The notes under the pieces are model-generated. The model was not told the origin of the DNA, did no database searches, and saw nothing but the letters and a program-made list of their open reading frames with translations. The position numbers and the translations under genes were made by a program. Shown one piece after another: positions 12,084 to 20,921 of a stretch of 64,000 nucleotides of DNA. This DNA comes from Curvibacter sp. CHRR-16. Its GTDB lineage: Bacteria; Pseudomonadota; Gammaproteobacteria; Burkholderiales; Burkholderiaceae_C. The stretch is taken from assembly GCF_018474005.1 (NCBI RefSeq), contig NZ_JAHCSH010000003.1, forward strand, positions 1-64,000, in the 5' to 3' direction. Numbering within the stretch: the first letter of the stretch is position 1; the number at the start of each line of letters is the position of its first letter.

Positions 12084-12734
12084 CTACTGCAGCTGGGCCT
12101 GCTGGGCCCACATGCCCTCAAGACGGCGCAGTTCTTCGTCAAAACGGGCATTGATGCGCTGACGCTCCTGCTCTTGATCCGACAAAAAGCGCTGCTGTGA
12201 AGACAGGTTTTGTGCATTGGCTTCGCGGCGTGCACGCAAGCCACTGGGCCATTTGCTGGTATCGGTACCGTAGGCTTTGGCTTCCGCATCCAACTGGGCG
12301 CGCTGACCCACCAACTCATCAATGCGGCGCTGCACCGCGTCAATGACGCCATTGATCGCGCTCAGAGAATCTTGGCGTTGCTTTTCGTGCGCCGCTTTGT
12401 TGGGGTAGCGCGTCGCCAGCGCCCTGTCACGACGCCGCTCATCGGCTTGGCGCTCTGCGGCCTCTTGATCGGCACGCTGTCGCGCCTCATATTCGGCCTG
12501 TTCTTTGGCCGTCAAAACCGGACCTCGGCGCTCACGGGTCGAGCCACTGGGGTTGAGAACCCGCTGCTCGCGGTCTAAGCAATCGGCGATAGGACGATCC
12601 GATGTGAGGCGGCGCCCTTTGGAATCCACACAGACAAAAATGCCATTGGTGCCCGCCGCATCTGCTGCATGCGCAAGCGCGATGGGGCCACCGCACAGCA
12701 GCATTCCTAGCAACAGACTACAGACACTCCTCAT
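12084..12734 (-). CDS. Exported DUF4124 coiled-coil protein
   Basis: A 216-residue protein of unknown function. A cleavable-looking signal peptide (about residues 1-23, ending AHAADA) is followed by a DUF4124-like segment, GIFVCVDSKGRRLTSDRPI with a nearby DCLDREQRVLN. Residues from about 75 to the end are highly charged, rich in Arg, Glu, Gln and Ala, and should form a long coiled coil with a second helix ending QQAQLQ. It starts 5 bp after pyrE on the same strand and may be co-transcribed. The C-terminal coiled coil suggests a periplasmic structural or adaptor role, but no function can be assigned. Confidence 0.75.
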   Translation of the reverse strand: MRSVCSLLLGMLLCGGPIALAHAADAAGTNGIFVCVDSKGRRLTSDRPIADCLDREQRVLNPSGSTRERRGPVLTAKEQAEYEARQRADQEAAERQADERRRDRALATRYPNKAAHEKQRQDSLSAINGVIDAVQRRIDELVGQRAQLDAEAKAYGTDTSKWPSGLRARREANAQNLSSQQRFLSDQEQERQRINARFDEELRRLEGMWAQQAQLQ

Positions 12735-12739
12735 ACCCC

Positions 12740-13417
12740 TTATTCCTCTCCCACGCCGTACCGCTCACGGTAGGCTTTGACTCGATTGTGCTGGGAGGCT
12801 GCATCAGCCCCTCCGTTGAGCGCCAAATACTGCAGCAAATCACTGAGCTTCGCAATGGCGCATACCGACAACCCCAACTGCTGGCGCACATACTGCACAG
12901 CGCTGTAGGAAACGTCTTGTCCATTGTCGGTAGCCATCTCTTGCCTGTCCAGCGCAATTGCGACCGCGTGTGGCGTAGCGCCTGCAGCTTCAATGATGGC
13001 GATGGACTCGCGCACTGCAGTACCGGCAGACATCACATCGTCCACAACGAGCACGCGCCCGCGCAGGGGGGCACCTACCAAACTGCCGCCTTCGCCATGG
13101 TCTTTGGCCTCTTTGCGGTTGTAGGCAAAAGGCACATTCTTGCCCCGGCGTGCCAGCTCCATCACCACCGCCGCACCCAACGGAATCCCTTTGTAGGCAG
13201 GGCCAAACACCATGTCGAACTCCACCCCACTGTCCAAAATACTCTGGGCATAGAATTCGGCCAGTTTCAGCAGCTTGGCACCATCGTCAAACAAGCCTGC
13301 ATTGAAAAAATAAGGGCTCAGACGCCCGGCTTTGGTCTTGAATTCGCCAAAGCGCAGCACCTGGCACTCCACCGCGAACTGGACGAAGTCCAAGGCCAGG
13401 CTCTTGTTTTGTGTCAT
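12740..13417 (-). CDS. pyrE: Orotate phosphoribosyltransferase
   Basis: A 225-residue type I phosphoribosyltransferase that makes OMP from orotate and PRPP in de novo pyrimidine synthesis. The PRPP-binding motif is VLVVDDVMSAGTA. The flexible loop is around NRKEAKDHGEGG, and the orotate region GPAYKGIPLG is present. In this family of bacteria pyrE is usually divergent from xth. Here the divergent partner is only a broken 5' remnant, which marks the left side of an insertion. It is followed by the DUF4124 gene 5 bp later. Confidence 0.97.
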   Translation of the reverse strand: MTQNKSLALDFVQFAVECQVLRFGEFKTKAGRLSPYFFNAGLFDDGAKLLKLAEFYAQSILDSGVEFDMVFGPAYKGIPLGAAVVMELARRGKNVPFAYNRKEAKDHGEGGSLVGAPLRGRVLVVDDVMSAGTAVRESIAIIEAAGATPHAVAIALDRQEMATDNGQDVSYSAVQYVRQQLGLSVCAIAKLSDLLQYLALNGGADAASQHNRVKAYRERYGVGEE

Positions 13418-13428
13418 AGGGGAAATCC

Positions 13429-13652
13429 TTGTTTCAGTTAGTCAGCCTCAACCTCAACGGCATCCGCTCGGCCCACAGCAAAGGGCTGGCAGACTGGCTG
13501 CACACAGTGCGGCCGGATTGTATGGCGGTGCAAGAACTCAAGGCCCAGGGACCCGACGTGCAGTGTAAGTTCGAGGAACTGGCTGGCCTGCAAGGCTATT
13601 TCCACTACGCGGAGAAAAAGGCTATTCGAACGTTGCGCTCTACACGCGCAAG
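13429..13652 (+). pseudogene. 5' remnant of exodeoxyribonuclease III gene
   Basis: From a TTG at 13429 the frame reads like the first 60-odd residues of an ExoIII: LNLNGIRSAHSKGLADWL, then VQELKAQ and FHYAEKK. It then breaks in a short A-run at 13615-13619. Adding one base restores GYSNVALYTRK up to about 13652, after which similarity stops. The gene is therefore frameshifted and truncated. It sits exactly where the native pyrE-divergent xth is expected. A complete xth with a different 5' part lies at 22786. Interpretation: the native gene was split by the insertion of the segment in between. Confidence 0.8.
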
Positions 13653-13861
13653 CTCTCACACATCTGCGCCTACTCCTCTGCTCCTCCTTCAGTCGGCGCG
13701 CGACTATAGCCAAGACCGTACCAACAACAAGTAGACGACTTGCAGTCAACGCGAATACGGGGATTTCGACAAACACGGTTGGATTGCAGCGCAACTGGTT
13801 CCCCATACGATATAGACAAAGAATAGTGCGACAGCGAATCAGCCATGTGTCGCCATCAAAT
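13653..13861 (+). other. Junction region after the xth remnant
   Basis: No gene, repeat or attachment site was recognised between the end of xth similarity and the 3' end of the GlxA-type regulator gene. The left junction of the accessory segment must lie here. No integrase, IS end or direct repeat was found to explain the insertion. Confidence 0.4.
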
Positions 13862-14935
13862 TCAATTCTTGCTGTAGCGCGTAGGGTTGGGTGGATCGCC
13901 CTCTTGAATTTGAAGAGCTCGTTGGCGGGCAGGTTTAGGCTTTCGATTCAGTCTGCGCAATGAAGCGAAATTAGATTTGCGATTGCCAGCGTCCTCGACT
14001 CGGTCACTGGTAGGGCCGACCTGAAACAATGTTTTGTATGCTCGCGAGAAATGCGCTACCGAATTGAATCCACACGCTGTAGCAATAGCGGATGCATTCA
14101 ATGACGTCTGTTGAAGAAGTTCACGGGCCTTTTCCAAACGAAGTTTCAGGTAGAAGCTTGCAGGTGCAGCACGTAAGTGTGTTGCGAAAAGGCGTTGCAG
14201 TTGCCTTGGTGTAACGCCCACACCCACAGATAGTTCAGCAAGGCCAAGTGGCTTATCCACATGGGCAAGCATTAAGCGGATGGCTTCACCAACTCTTTCG
14301 TTGTGAGTGCCATAGCGCGGCGCTATCTCCAAGCGCTGAGTGTCGGATGCATTGCGTATCCTGCCAAGGATGATCCAATCCGACACCTGAGTTGCCAGTG
14401 CCAGTCCGTGCTGGTGGCGAACCAGCGACAGCATCATGTCGATGCTAGCCGTGCCACCCGCACAGGTAACTGTATTGGGCTGGATTTCGAACAACGAATT
14501 GGAAAGCCTAACTCTTGGGTAACGGGCAGAAAAGGGGGCATGCGAATCCCAGTGGAGTGCCACACGATCCTGACCAATTAGTTCTGCCTCAGCCAACACG
14601 AATGGCCCCCCATCAATTCCACCGATTACTGCTCCACGTTCCCGCATCTGGCGTAGCCATTCGCCCATGGCCGATCGGTAATACAAGTGCGTATTAAATC
14701 CCGAAAGAACAAAAATCAAGCTGGCCTTTTGAACATCGAGAAATGAACCGTTTGACTGCAAAACAAATCCATTGGTTGCCATCACTGAGCCCCCCGTGGG
14801 GGTCAGTACGTGCCAGCGGTAGCTACCTTCGCGAAAGTGATTGGCGATGCGAAGAGGTTCAATGGCGCACATGAACCCCAGCATGGAAAACTCTGGCAGT
14901 AATAGGAAATGAACATCCAGAGGAGTCTGCGTCAT
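13862..14935 (-). CDS. GlxA-family (DJ-1/PfpI + AraC) transcriptional regulator
   Basis: A 357-residue regulator. Residues 1-190 form a class I glutamine-amidotransferase-like sensor domain; the nucleophile-elbow region reads GGIDGGPFVLAEA, with no cysteine, as in the sensing rather than enzymatic members. Residues about 215-310 form an AraC DNA-binding domain with two helix-turn-helices (LAELSVGVGVTPRQLQRLF and ASAIATACGFNSVAHFSRAY). An unusual basic tail of about 45 residues follows. It is the last gene of the minus-strand transport operon and probably its regulator. Relatives respond to quaternary amines or amino-acid derivatives, but the ligand here is unknown. Confidence 0.85.
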   Translation of the reverse strand: MTQTPLDVHFLLLPEFSMLGFMCAIEPLRIANHFREGSYRWHVLTPTGGSVMATNGFVLQSNGSFLDVQKASLIFVLSGFNTHLYYRSAMGEWLRQMRERGAVIGGIDGGPFVLAEAELIGQDRVALHWDSHAPFSARYPRVRLSNSLFEIQPNTVTCAGGTASIDMMLSLVRHQHGLALATQVSDWIILGRIRNASDTQRLEIAPRYGTHNERVGEAIRLMLAHVDKPLGLAELSVGVGVTPRQLQRLFATHLRAAPASFYLKLRLEKARELLQQTSLNASAIATACGFNSVAHFSRAYKTLFQVGPTSDRVEDAGNRKSNFASLRRLNRKPKPARQRALQIQEGDPPNPTRYSKN

Positions 14936-14939
14936 ATCC

Positions 14940-15929
14940 TCAGTCTATATGCACAACAACGCAGCCGCGCACGCTCCCTGTTTCAATGGCCTCATTAGAG
15001 TCCGCGAATCGCTCCAAGGGGTACGTGGCACCAATGCGGTGTTGGAGCGTTTGATTCGTTAGATGCTGGTTAATGTCTTGAATGGCCTGCTCCTTCGCAG
15101 ATTCAGGCATGGCGTAGACAATTACCATGCGCAGCGTCAGATCCATGAACATCATTCGTCGAAACGCTAGCGATGGCTCGGCAACTGACGATGAATAGGT
15201 TGCAATGACACCGCCAATACGAATTATTTCAAGAACTGGCATGAGGTTGGCTCCAAAGTCGACCTCGACGACACGGTCAAGCTTTCGACCATCCGTGCAT
15301 TGCAGCACTAGCTTAGGCCAATTGGGATCGCGATGATTGACAACATGGTCTGCGCCCGCATCCAGGCAATCTTGACGATCTGCTGCGCATGACGCGGTAG
15401 CGATGACAGTTGCTCCGCCAAGCTTTGCGAACTGGATCGCGTAGTAGCCCACCCGACCCGCACCACCTGTGACAAGAATCACCTGTCCGGTAACAGGGCC
15501 ATCAGCAAACACACAGCGGTGGGATGTCATGACCGGGATGCCGAGACATGCACCGATCTCGAAGCTGGTATTGTCAGGAAGCTTTACTGCGCGTCGCGCG
15601 TCAATGGCCAAGTACTGCGCGGCAGTTCCATGCAAGCGACCATATTGCGCCTGATACACCCAAACGCGCTGTCCAACCCTGCTTTTGGGGACGCCAGCCC
15701 CGACCGCTTCAATCACACCGGCACCGTCGCTATTTGGAATGACCGCCCCAGCATCCAAAAGATTGGGGAACGCACCTGCTCGCTTTTTGGTGTCTGAAGG
15801 ATTTGTACCGGATGTCTTCATCCTGATCAGTACTTCGCCGTGTGCAGGTGAGGGCGTGGCGAACTCACCAACTTCGATTACATCCTTGGCAGACCCAAAT
15901 GACTTGAAAAAAGCTGCTTTCACGAACAT
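14940..15929 (-). CDS. Zinc-independent MDR oxidoreductase (quinone reductase type)
   Basis: A 329-residue medium-chain dehydrogenase/reductase. An N-terminal GroES-like part contains GVGQRVWVYQ-type residues, and a Rossmann domain follows with VTGGAGRVGYYAIQFAKLGG. The structural-zinc cysteines of alcohol dehydrogenases are absent, which places it with NADPH:quinone reductases and enoyl reductases. The substrate is unknown. The ATG at 15929 gives MFVKAAFFKSFGSA; a GTG at 15938 is also possible, and neither has an ideal ribosome site. It is tightly packed between the racemase-fold gene and the regulator (4 bp gap), so it is part of the operon. Confidence 0.8.
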   Translation of the reverse strand: MFVKAAFFKSFGSAKDVIEVGEFATPSPAHGEVLIRMKTSGTNPSDTKKRAGAFPNLLDAGAVIPNSDGAGVIEAVGAGVPKSRVGQRVWVYQAQYGRLHGTAAQYLAIDARRAVKLPDNTSFEIGACLGIPVMTSHRCVFADGPVTGQVILVTGGAGRVGYYAIQFAKLGGATVIATASCAADRQDCLDAGADHVVNHRDPNWPKLVLQCTDGRKLDRVVEVDFGANLMPVLEIIRIGGVIATYSSSVAEPSLAFRRMMFMDLTLRMVIVYAMPESAKEQAIQDINQHLTNQTLQHRIGATYPLERFADSNEAIETGSVRGCVVVHID

Positions 15930-15937
15930 TCCTTTCA

Positions 15938-16687
15938 CTAATCAAAACCATTTTCAACTGCACAGTTCATGCGTTCTGGCAAGTTCAATGCTTGGCATAC
16001 AGCGCTGTACAGCGCTCCGTCCGCACTGATGATCGGTTGTTGGATATCGGCTTGAGCCCGCCTTAACCAAGATAGGGTACGCACACCGGAGCCGCTGACG
16101 ACAACGGCCTGTGAGTAATAGGAACTTCTCAGATTGGCCTCTATGGCGGAAAGAACCTCTACCTCAGTGAATCGATAGCGGCGCAAATCAACTTCTGCTT
16201 GCGTCGGGATGATGCCAAGATCGACGAACGTTTTGCATCCTTCAAGGGCATATCCGGCACGCTCCATGAATTGACAAAACTCGTGCTTCCATTCTGCGTT
16301 GTAGTAGGGAAACACTGCGGTGAACGTGTGCACACCGATTGCTTTCAAACTATCCAAGACAGCACAACCATTCAGAAGAACCGGAACTCCCGCTGCTTCA
16401 CTGAGCCGCTGCCCCAATGCGAGGGCACCTGCAATAGTGCCTCCGCCTGCCTGATAGGCAAATGCAGGCCCGACCTGGGCGATGCACTCGCACCCGGCTT
16501 CGACGAGTAAGCGCGCAGCATCCAGCAAGTGGGGTTCACTGGTACGAATCGATGCAAAGCTCCAGTCAAAACCTGGTGGCCCCAAGATCGTTTGTGTGAC
16601 ATCAATTTGGCCGGAATGACGGAGTAGAAATTCGTTTGCAGTAGGGTCAAACCAGCCCGGCGCAGCGATGATTCCAAGTCGCTTCAT
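15938..16687 (-). CDS. Asp/Glu racemase-fold enzyme, AMDase/maleate isomerase-like
   Basis: A 249-residue protein resembling arylmalonate decarboxylase and maleate cis-trans isomerase. It starts MKRLGIIAAPGWFDPTANEF. The two positions that normally carry catalytic cysteines are altered: the first loop reads AQVGPAFAYQAGG and the second VVVSGSGVRTL, where relatives have a Cys after VS or LS. Cysteines elsewhere (NGC, EGC) are not at those positions. It may therefore have another chemistry or only bind its ligand. The ATG at 16687 is used because upstream residues overlap the SDR gene in another frame. It lies in the middle of the transport operon, with 14 bp to the SDR. Confidence 0.7.
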   Translation of the reverse strand: MKRLGIIAAPGWFDPTANEFLLRHSGQIDVTQTILGPPGFDWSFASIRTSEPHLLDAARLLVEAGCECIAQVGPAFAYQAGGGTIAGALALGQRLSEAAGVPVLLNGCAVLDSLKAIGVHTFTAVFPYYNAEWKHEFCQFMERAGYALEGCKTFVDLGIIPTQAEVDLRRYRFTEVEVLSAIEANLRSSYYSQAVVVSGSGVRTLSWLRRAQADIQQPIISADGALYSAVCQALNLPERMNCAVENGFD

Positions 16688-16701
16688 GGAATGTGCGGCA
16701 C

Positions 16702-17469
16702 TCAAGCGAGTAGACCACCGTCGACCACCAAGGTCTGTCCGGTCATGTAGTCCGCTCCCGCGCAGAGGAAGAAGATTACCTGCGCATAGTCCACAGGCAG
16801 CCCTATGCGTTGCAATGGCAGGGCTATTGCGGCTGCATTGGCTTCCTCGGCTTCCCAAGCACAGTCCCAACCAGACTGGCCAACCCATCCTGGCGCCACC
16901 CCATTGACTCGGACGTCAGGCCCCAATCCCTTGGCCAGTTCGCGCGTCATCAAGACCAGTGCAGATTTTCCTGCCGCGTACGCCGTACTACTTCCGCCGC
17001 CACCGAATGCCGCAGTTGACGCGACGTTGACCACCGCACCTTTTGAGGCCTTCAAGTGAGGCAAAGCAGACTTGATGCAATTAAATGGGCCGAGCAAATT
17101 GACCGACAGCAATTTGTACCAAAAAGCATCCGTTTGACTCTCGAGGTCTGATGCTGGAATAGCAGTACGTGTTCCTGGTGTCGCTGCGTTGTTGATCAGG
17201 TAGTCGAGCTTCCCCGTGCGTGCAACGACTGTATCAACCATAGTCGCGATGTCGTCTGAATTGCCCATATCAGCGCCAACAGCAAATACGTTGAACCCAG
17301 CTTCTTGCAAGCGTTTCTCTTCTCTCGCCAGTGCTGCACTACCGGGCAGATCATTCACGGCAACAGTGGCACCGCATTGCGCCAGTGCTTCAACTGTTGC
17401 CAGCCCAATGCCGGATGCGCCGCCCGTTACCAACGCACACTTGCCATTCAAATTTGCATGAATATTCAT
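16702..17469 (-). CDS. Short-chain dehydrogenase/reductase
   Basis: A 255-residue classical SDR, NAD(P)-dependent. The cofactor motif TGxxxGxG is TGGASGIG, the NNAG-type motif is NNAAT, the catalytic serine is in NVASTAA, and the YxxxK pair is in AYAAGKSAL. The C-terminus ends ADYMTGQTLVVDGGLLA, normal for the family. An Asp after the second strand (VNDLPGS) suggests preference for NAD over NADP. The substrate is unknown; it probably oxidises a hydroxy compound delivered by the adjacent ABC transporter. Confidence 0.88.
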   Translation of the reverse strand: MNIHANLNGKCALVTGGASGIGLATVEALAQCGATVAVNDLPGSAALAREEKRLQEAGFNVFAVGADMGNSDDIATMVDTVVARTGKLDYLINNAATPGTRTAIPASDLESQTDAFWYKLLSVNLLGPFNCIKSALPHLKASKGAVVNVASTAAFGGGGSSTAYAAGKSALVLMTRELAKGLGPDVRVNGVAPGWVGQSGWDCAWEAEEANAAAIALPLQRIGLPVDYAQVIFFLCAGADYMTGQTLVVDGGLLA

Positions 17470-17492
17470 TTTTCACCCTCCCATTACTTGTT

Positions 17493-19127
17493 TCAGGCTA
17501 GCGCTTGAGTACGGCCAGCCATGGCTGATTCGAGCCAACCACGCTCCATTCGCGGCACCGATTCGAAGAGCAGCTTTGTGTAGTCGTCAAATGGAGGTGC
17601 CAGTACCGTGCTTTTGCTGCCATACCGAACCAGCCTGCCGCGGTGCATTACGGCGATGGAGTCCGCAATCGCCGAAACGGTTGCCAAGTCATGCGAGATA
17701 AAGAGGTAGGACACCTTTTCCACTTCTTGGAGTTTCAGCAGCAGTTTGAGTATTCCGTCTGCTACCAAAGGATCCAATGCACTGGTAACTTCGTCACAGA
17801 TGATGACTTCCGGTTTGGCAGCGAGCGCACGGGCGATGCATACGCGCTGCTTTTGACCACCAGAGAGCTCTGCCGGAAACCTATCTGCGAAGCGGTTACC
17901 CAATTCAATCTCGTCGAGCAGTTCGGCTACTCTGCGATCTCGCTCCGCGCCTTTCATTCCAAAATAAAACGTCAGCGGACGTCCGATGATGTCTCGGATA
18001 CGATGCCTAGGATTCATCGCAACGTCTGCCATTTGATAGATTAGCTGAAGCCTGCGCAGCTCTTCCCACGTTCTTTCCTCCAAGCGGGAGCGCAAAAGGG
18101 AACCATGCAAATGCACCTGGCCTTGGGTAGGAGGAAGCAAACCTACCAATACACGCGCCAATGTGGATTTTCCAGAACCTGACTCACCAACCACCGCCAA
18201 GGTGCGACCGGCTCCAAGTTCCAGCGAAATGTCTTCAAGAACCTTTGCTTTTCCTCCACCGTACGCTGCAAAAATGCCATCCATGCGCAGGACGATGTCA
18301 TTGGTCACTGGTTTTTCTAGGTGTTGCAGCGTGCGAACGCTCACCAGATCACGGGTATAGGATTCCTTGGGATAGTGAATAACCTGTTCTGTCTCACCGA
18401 GCTCCACCATATTCCCGTTGCGCAGCACCATGATGCGATCCGCGATCTGGGCCACAACAGCTAAGTCATGAGTGATGTAGAGAGCTGCCACATGGGTTTG
18501 TCGGATAGCGTCCTTGATGGCCGCGAGCACATCCATCTGCGTAGTAACGTCCAAGGCCGTGGTTGGCTCATCGAAAACAATCAGGTCGGGCTGCGCGCAA
18601 AGTGCCATCGCAGTCATGGCACGCTGCAGCTGACCACCGGACACCTGGTGAGGGTACTTGTTTCCAAAATGCTCTGGGTCTGGCAGACGCAGAGTTTTGA
18701 AAAGCGCCAGTGCACGCTCCTCAGCCTGCTTGCGCGTCAAACGGCCATGCAGCACTGCCGATTCGACGATCTGATCCATCAGAGGATGAGCGGGGTTAAA
18801 TGCCAATGCCGCGCTTTGAGCCACATAGGCAATCTCACACCCGCGAATTGCCTGCAAATCTTTGGCCTTCATGGCCGCAACGTCCTTGCCATTGAGTACC
18901 ACACTGCCGCCAACGATACGTACAGCACCCCGGCCGTACCCCATCGCGGCCAAGCCGATGGTCGATTTACCGGCACCACTTTCACCGATGAGTCCCAAAA
19001 CTTGCCCTTTGAGCAAATCAAAAGAGACGTTCGAGACTATGGTGTGCACAGAGCGGTCACTTTTTGACTCAACCGCAAGATGCAAGTCACGTACTTGCAG
19101 CAGTGCAGATTGAACTTGATCAGACAT
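17493..19127 (-). CDS. Peptide/nickel-type ABC ATPase, two fused nucleotide-binding domains
   Basis: A 544-residue protein with two ATPase domains in one chain, equivalent to a DppD-DppF fusion (as in GsiA). NBD1 has Walker A GESGAGKST, signature VSGGQLQRA and Walker B VFDEPTTALD. NBD2 has GESGSGKST, LSGGQKQRV and IICDEVTSALD, where the usual DEP is DEV. The catalytic glutamates are present in both, so both sites may be active. The ATG at 19127 overlaps the upstream permease by 8 bp and begins MSDQVQSALLQV; a longer start at 19142 is less likely. It energises the two permeases encoded just upstream. Confidence 0.93.
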   Translation of the reverse strand: MSDQVQSALLQVRDLHLAVESKSDRSVHTIVSNVSFDLLKGQVLGLIGESGAGKSTIGLAAMGYGRGAVRIVGGSVVLNGKDVAAMKAKDLQAIRGCEIAYVAQSAALAFNPAHPLMDQIVESAVLHGRLTRKQAEERALALFKTLRLPDPEHFGNKYPHQVSGGQLQRAMTAMALCAQPDLIVFDEPTTALDVTTQMDVLAAIKDAIRQTHVAALYITHDLAVVAQIADRIMVLRNGNMVELGETEQVIHYPKESYTRDLVSVRTLQHLEKPVTNDIVLRMDGIFAAYGGGKAKVLEDISLELGAGRTLAVVGESGSGKSTLARVLVGLLPPTQGQVHLHGSLLRSRLEERTWEELRRLQLIYQMADVAMNPRHRIRDIIGRPLTFYFGMKGAERDRRVAELLDEIELGNRFADRFPAELSGGQKQRVCIARALAAKPEVIICDEVTSALDPLVADGILKLLLKLQEVEKVSYLFISHDLATVSAIADSIAVMHRGRLVRYGSKSTVLAPPFDDYTKLLFESVPRMERGWLESAMAGRTQALA

Positions 19128-19959
19128 TGCCCCGCTCCCCATGAATATTGCTGGTCAGGTTCAGTATCCAGTCCGCGACCAAGTTAACTGCGATGGTCAA
19201 GAGTGCAATTGCGGCAGCGGGTGCCAATGCCGCAGGAATTCCAAAGACGATGCCTTCTTTGTTTTCCTTCACCAAACCGCCCCAGTCAGCGTCAGGAGGT
19301 TGCACGCCCAGTCCCAAGAAAGACAGTGCCGAAAGGAAAAGGACTGCGAAGATGAACCTCATGCCCAATTCAGATACCAGCGGAGTCAGGGCGTTTGGCA
19401 GTATTTCCCTAAAGACGATCCATGCGGTTTTCTCACCCCGCAGTCGCGCGGCTTCCACATAGTCCATGACATTGATGTCCATAGCGACCGCCCTTGCCAG
19501 ACGGTAAACGCGCGTCGAGTCCAACACACCCATGACCAAAATCAGGACAAGTACAGTCGATGGAAAAACCGACAACACCACCAAAGCAAAGATCAAGGTA
19601 GGTATGGCCATCAGCACATCCACCAAGCGTGACAGGCACATATCGACCCAGCCTCCTGCCACAGCCGCGACAAAGCCAGCCACCGCACCAAGGCTGAAGG
19701 TCAGCAAAGTGGCCAATCCTGCAATGACCAGCGTGGTTCGCGTCCCCAGCACCAGTCGTGACAACAAGTCACGTCCCAAGTTGTCCGTCCCCAACCAATG
19801 CTGGGGAGACATAGGCATCCAGACATCGCCAACGATAGCCGCACTGTCGTAAGGTGCCAAAAACGGAGCCAACGTTGCAACCAATGCGAACCCCACACAG
19901 AGCAGCAGCCCCACTTGCGCAGAAATGGGCGCCTTAAAAATAAGGAGAAAAACTTTCAT
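19120..19959 (-). CDS. ABC permease, DppC-type
   Basis: A 279-residue inner-membrane permease of the oligopeptide/dipeptide/nickel group. The N-terminal helix is followed by the DppC-type segment HWLGTDNLGRDLLSRL. The EAA loop that docks the ATPase is EAARLRGEKTAWIVFREILP. Five to six membrane segments are expected. It overlaps the DppB-type gene by 4 bp and the ATPase gene by 8 bp, so the genes are translationally coupled. Confidence 0.93.
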   Translation of the reverse strand: MKVFLLIFKAPISAQVGLLLCVGFALVATLAPFLAPYDSAAIVGDVWMPMSPQHWLGTDNLGRDLLSRLVLGTRTTLVIAGLATLLTFSLGAVAGFVAAVAGGWVDMCLSRLVDVLMAIPTLIFALVVLSVFPSTVLVLILVMGVLDSTRVYRLARAVAMDINVMDYVEAARLRGEKTAWIVFREILPNALTPLVSELGMRFIFAVLFLSALSFLGLGVQPPDADWGGLVKENKEGIVFGIPAALAPAAAIALLTIAVNLVADWILNLTSNIHGERGNV

Positions 19960-20921
19960 TTAGGATGACGCAAGCGCGGATTGGCCACGATGCCGACGAT
20001 GTCTGCAACAATGTTCAGACCGATGTAAATGCTGGCAAAAACAAGCCCACAGGCCTGCACGACAGGTACGTCGCGCTTCGCAACATGATCAACTAGGTAC
20101 TGGCCCATCCCGGGGTACACAAAGATGACCTCGATGACGATGACGCCGACTACCAGATAGGCTAGGTTGAGCAATACAACATTGACGATCGGTGCCAAGG
20201 CATTGGGTAGCGCATGGCGCACGACAATCTGGAATTCCGAAAGGCCCTTGAGCAGCGCCGTTTCGATATAGGCTGACTGCATGACATTCAAAATGGCAGC
20301 CCTTGTCATGCGCATCATGTGAGCCATCACAGCCAAGGTCAGCGCAATGATCGGCAATGCGATGGCATCCAGACGCTCGCTAAACGTCATGCCCTCAAAT
20401 ATGCTGGACATGCTGGAGAACCATTGCAACTTGACTGCCAGCAAGAAGACAAGGACGTAAGCCACAAAGAATTCTGGCAATGCTGTTGTGGCGAGACCGA
20501 TGGTGGAGAGCGTCTTGTCGACCCAAGTGTTCCGGAACCTCGCCGCCACCAAACCCAGAAAAACGGCAAGTGGCACCGCAACCATTGCAGCGCACCCTGC
20601 AAGAAACAGTGTATTCCTTAGACGCTTACCCAGAGCACTCGAAATATCTTGTCCGTTGGACAAGGCCTTGCCAAAGTCGCCGACAACGGCATGTGAAAGC
20701 CATCGCGTGTAGCGCACGGACGTGGGCTCATTGAGTCCTAGTTCCTTGCGCAAGTTGGCCAGTGCCTCTGGTGTTGCCGATTGCCCGAGGATTGCTTGCG
20801 CTGGGTCCCCTGGCAATAGCTGCGTCCCAGCGAAAATCAACATAGAAACGCCTAGCAGCAGAACCAAGCCCAAAGCAAGGCGTCGAGCCACCAGCGCAAC
20901 CACAGAAGCACGTGGATTCAT
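19956..20921 (-). CDS. ABC permease, DppB-type
   Basis: A 321-residue partner permease. Typical features are MLIFAGTQLLPGDPAQAILG after the first helix, the region ELGLNEPTSVRYTRWLSH, and an EAA-like loop ETALLKGLSEFQIVVRHALP. The ATG at 20921 shares its A with the TGA stop of the substrate-binding protein gene (TGATG), which argues for this start over an in-frame codon at 20939. Membrane location with six segments is expected. Confidence 0.92.
   Translation of the reverse strand: MNPRASVVALVARRLALGLVLLLGVSMLIFAGTQLLPGDPAQAILGQSATPEALANLRKELGLNEPTSVRYTRWLSHAVVGDFGKALSNGQDISSALGKRLRNTLFLAGCAAMVAVPLAVFLGLVAARFRNTWVDKTLSTIGLATTALPEFFVAYVLVFLLAVKLQWFSSMSSIFEGMTFSERLDAIALPIIALTLAVMAHMMRMTRAAILNVMQSAYIETALLKGLSEFQIVVRHALPNALAPIVNVVLLNLAYLVVGVIVIEVIFVYPGMGQYLVDHVAKRDVPVVQACGLVFASIYIGLNIVADIVGIVANPRLRHPK

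Noticed and set aside
19142..19142. Longer start for the fused ABC ATPase (MGSGAMSDQ)
   Set aside because: The ATG at 19127 gives a more usual start with a short overlap to the permease; the extra five residues add nothing.
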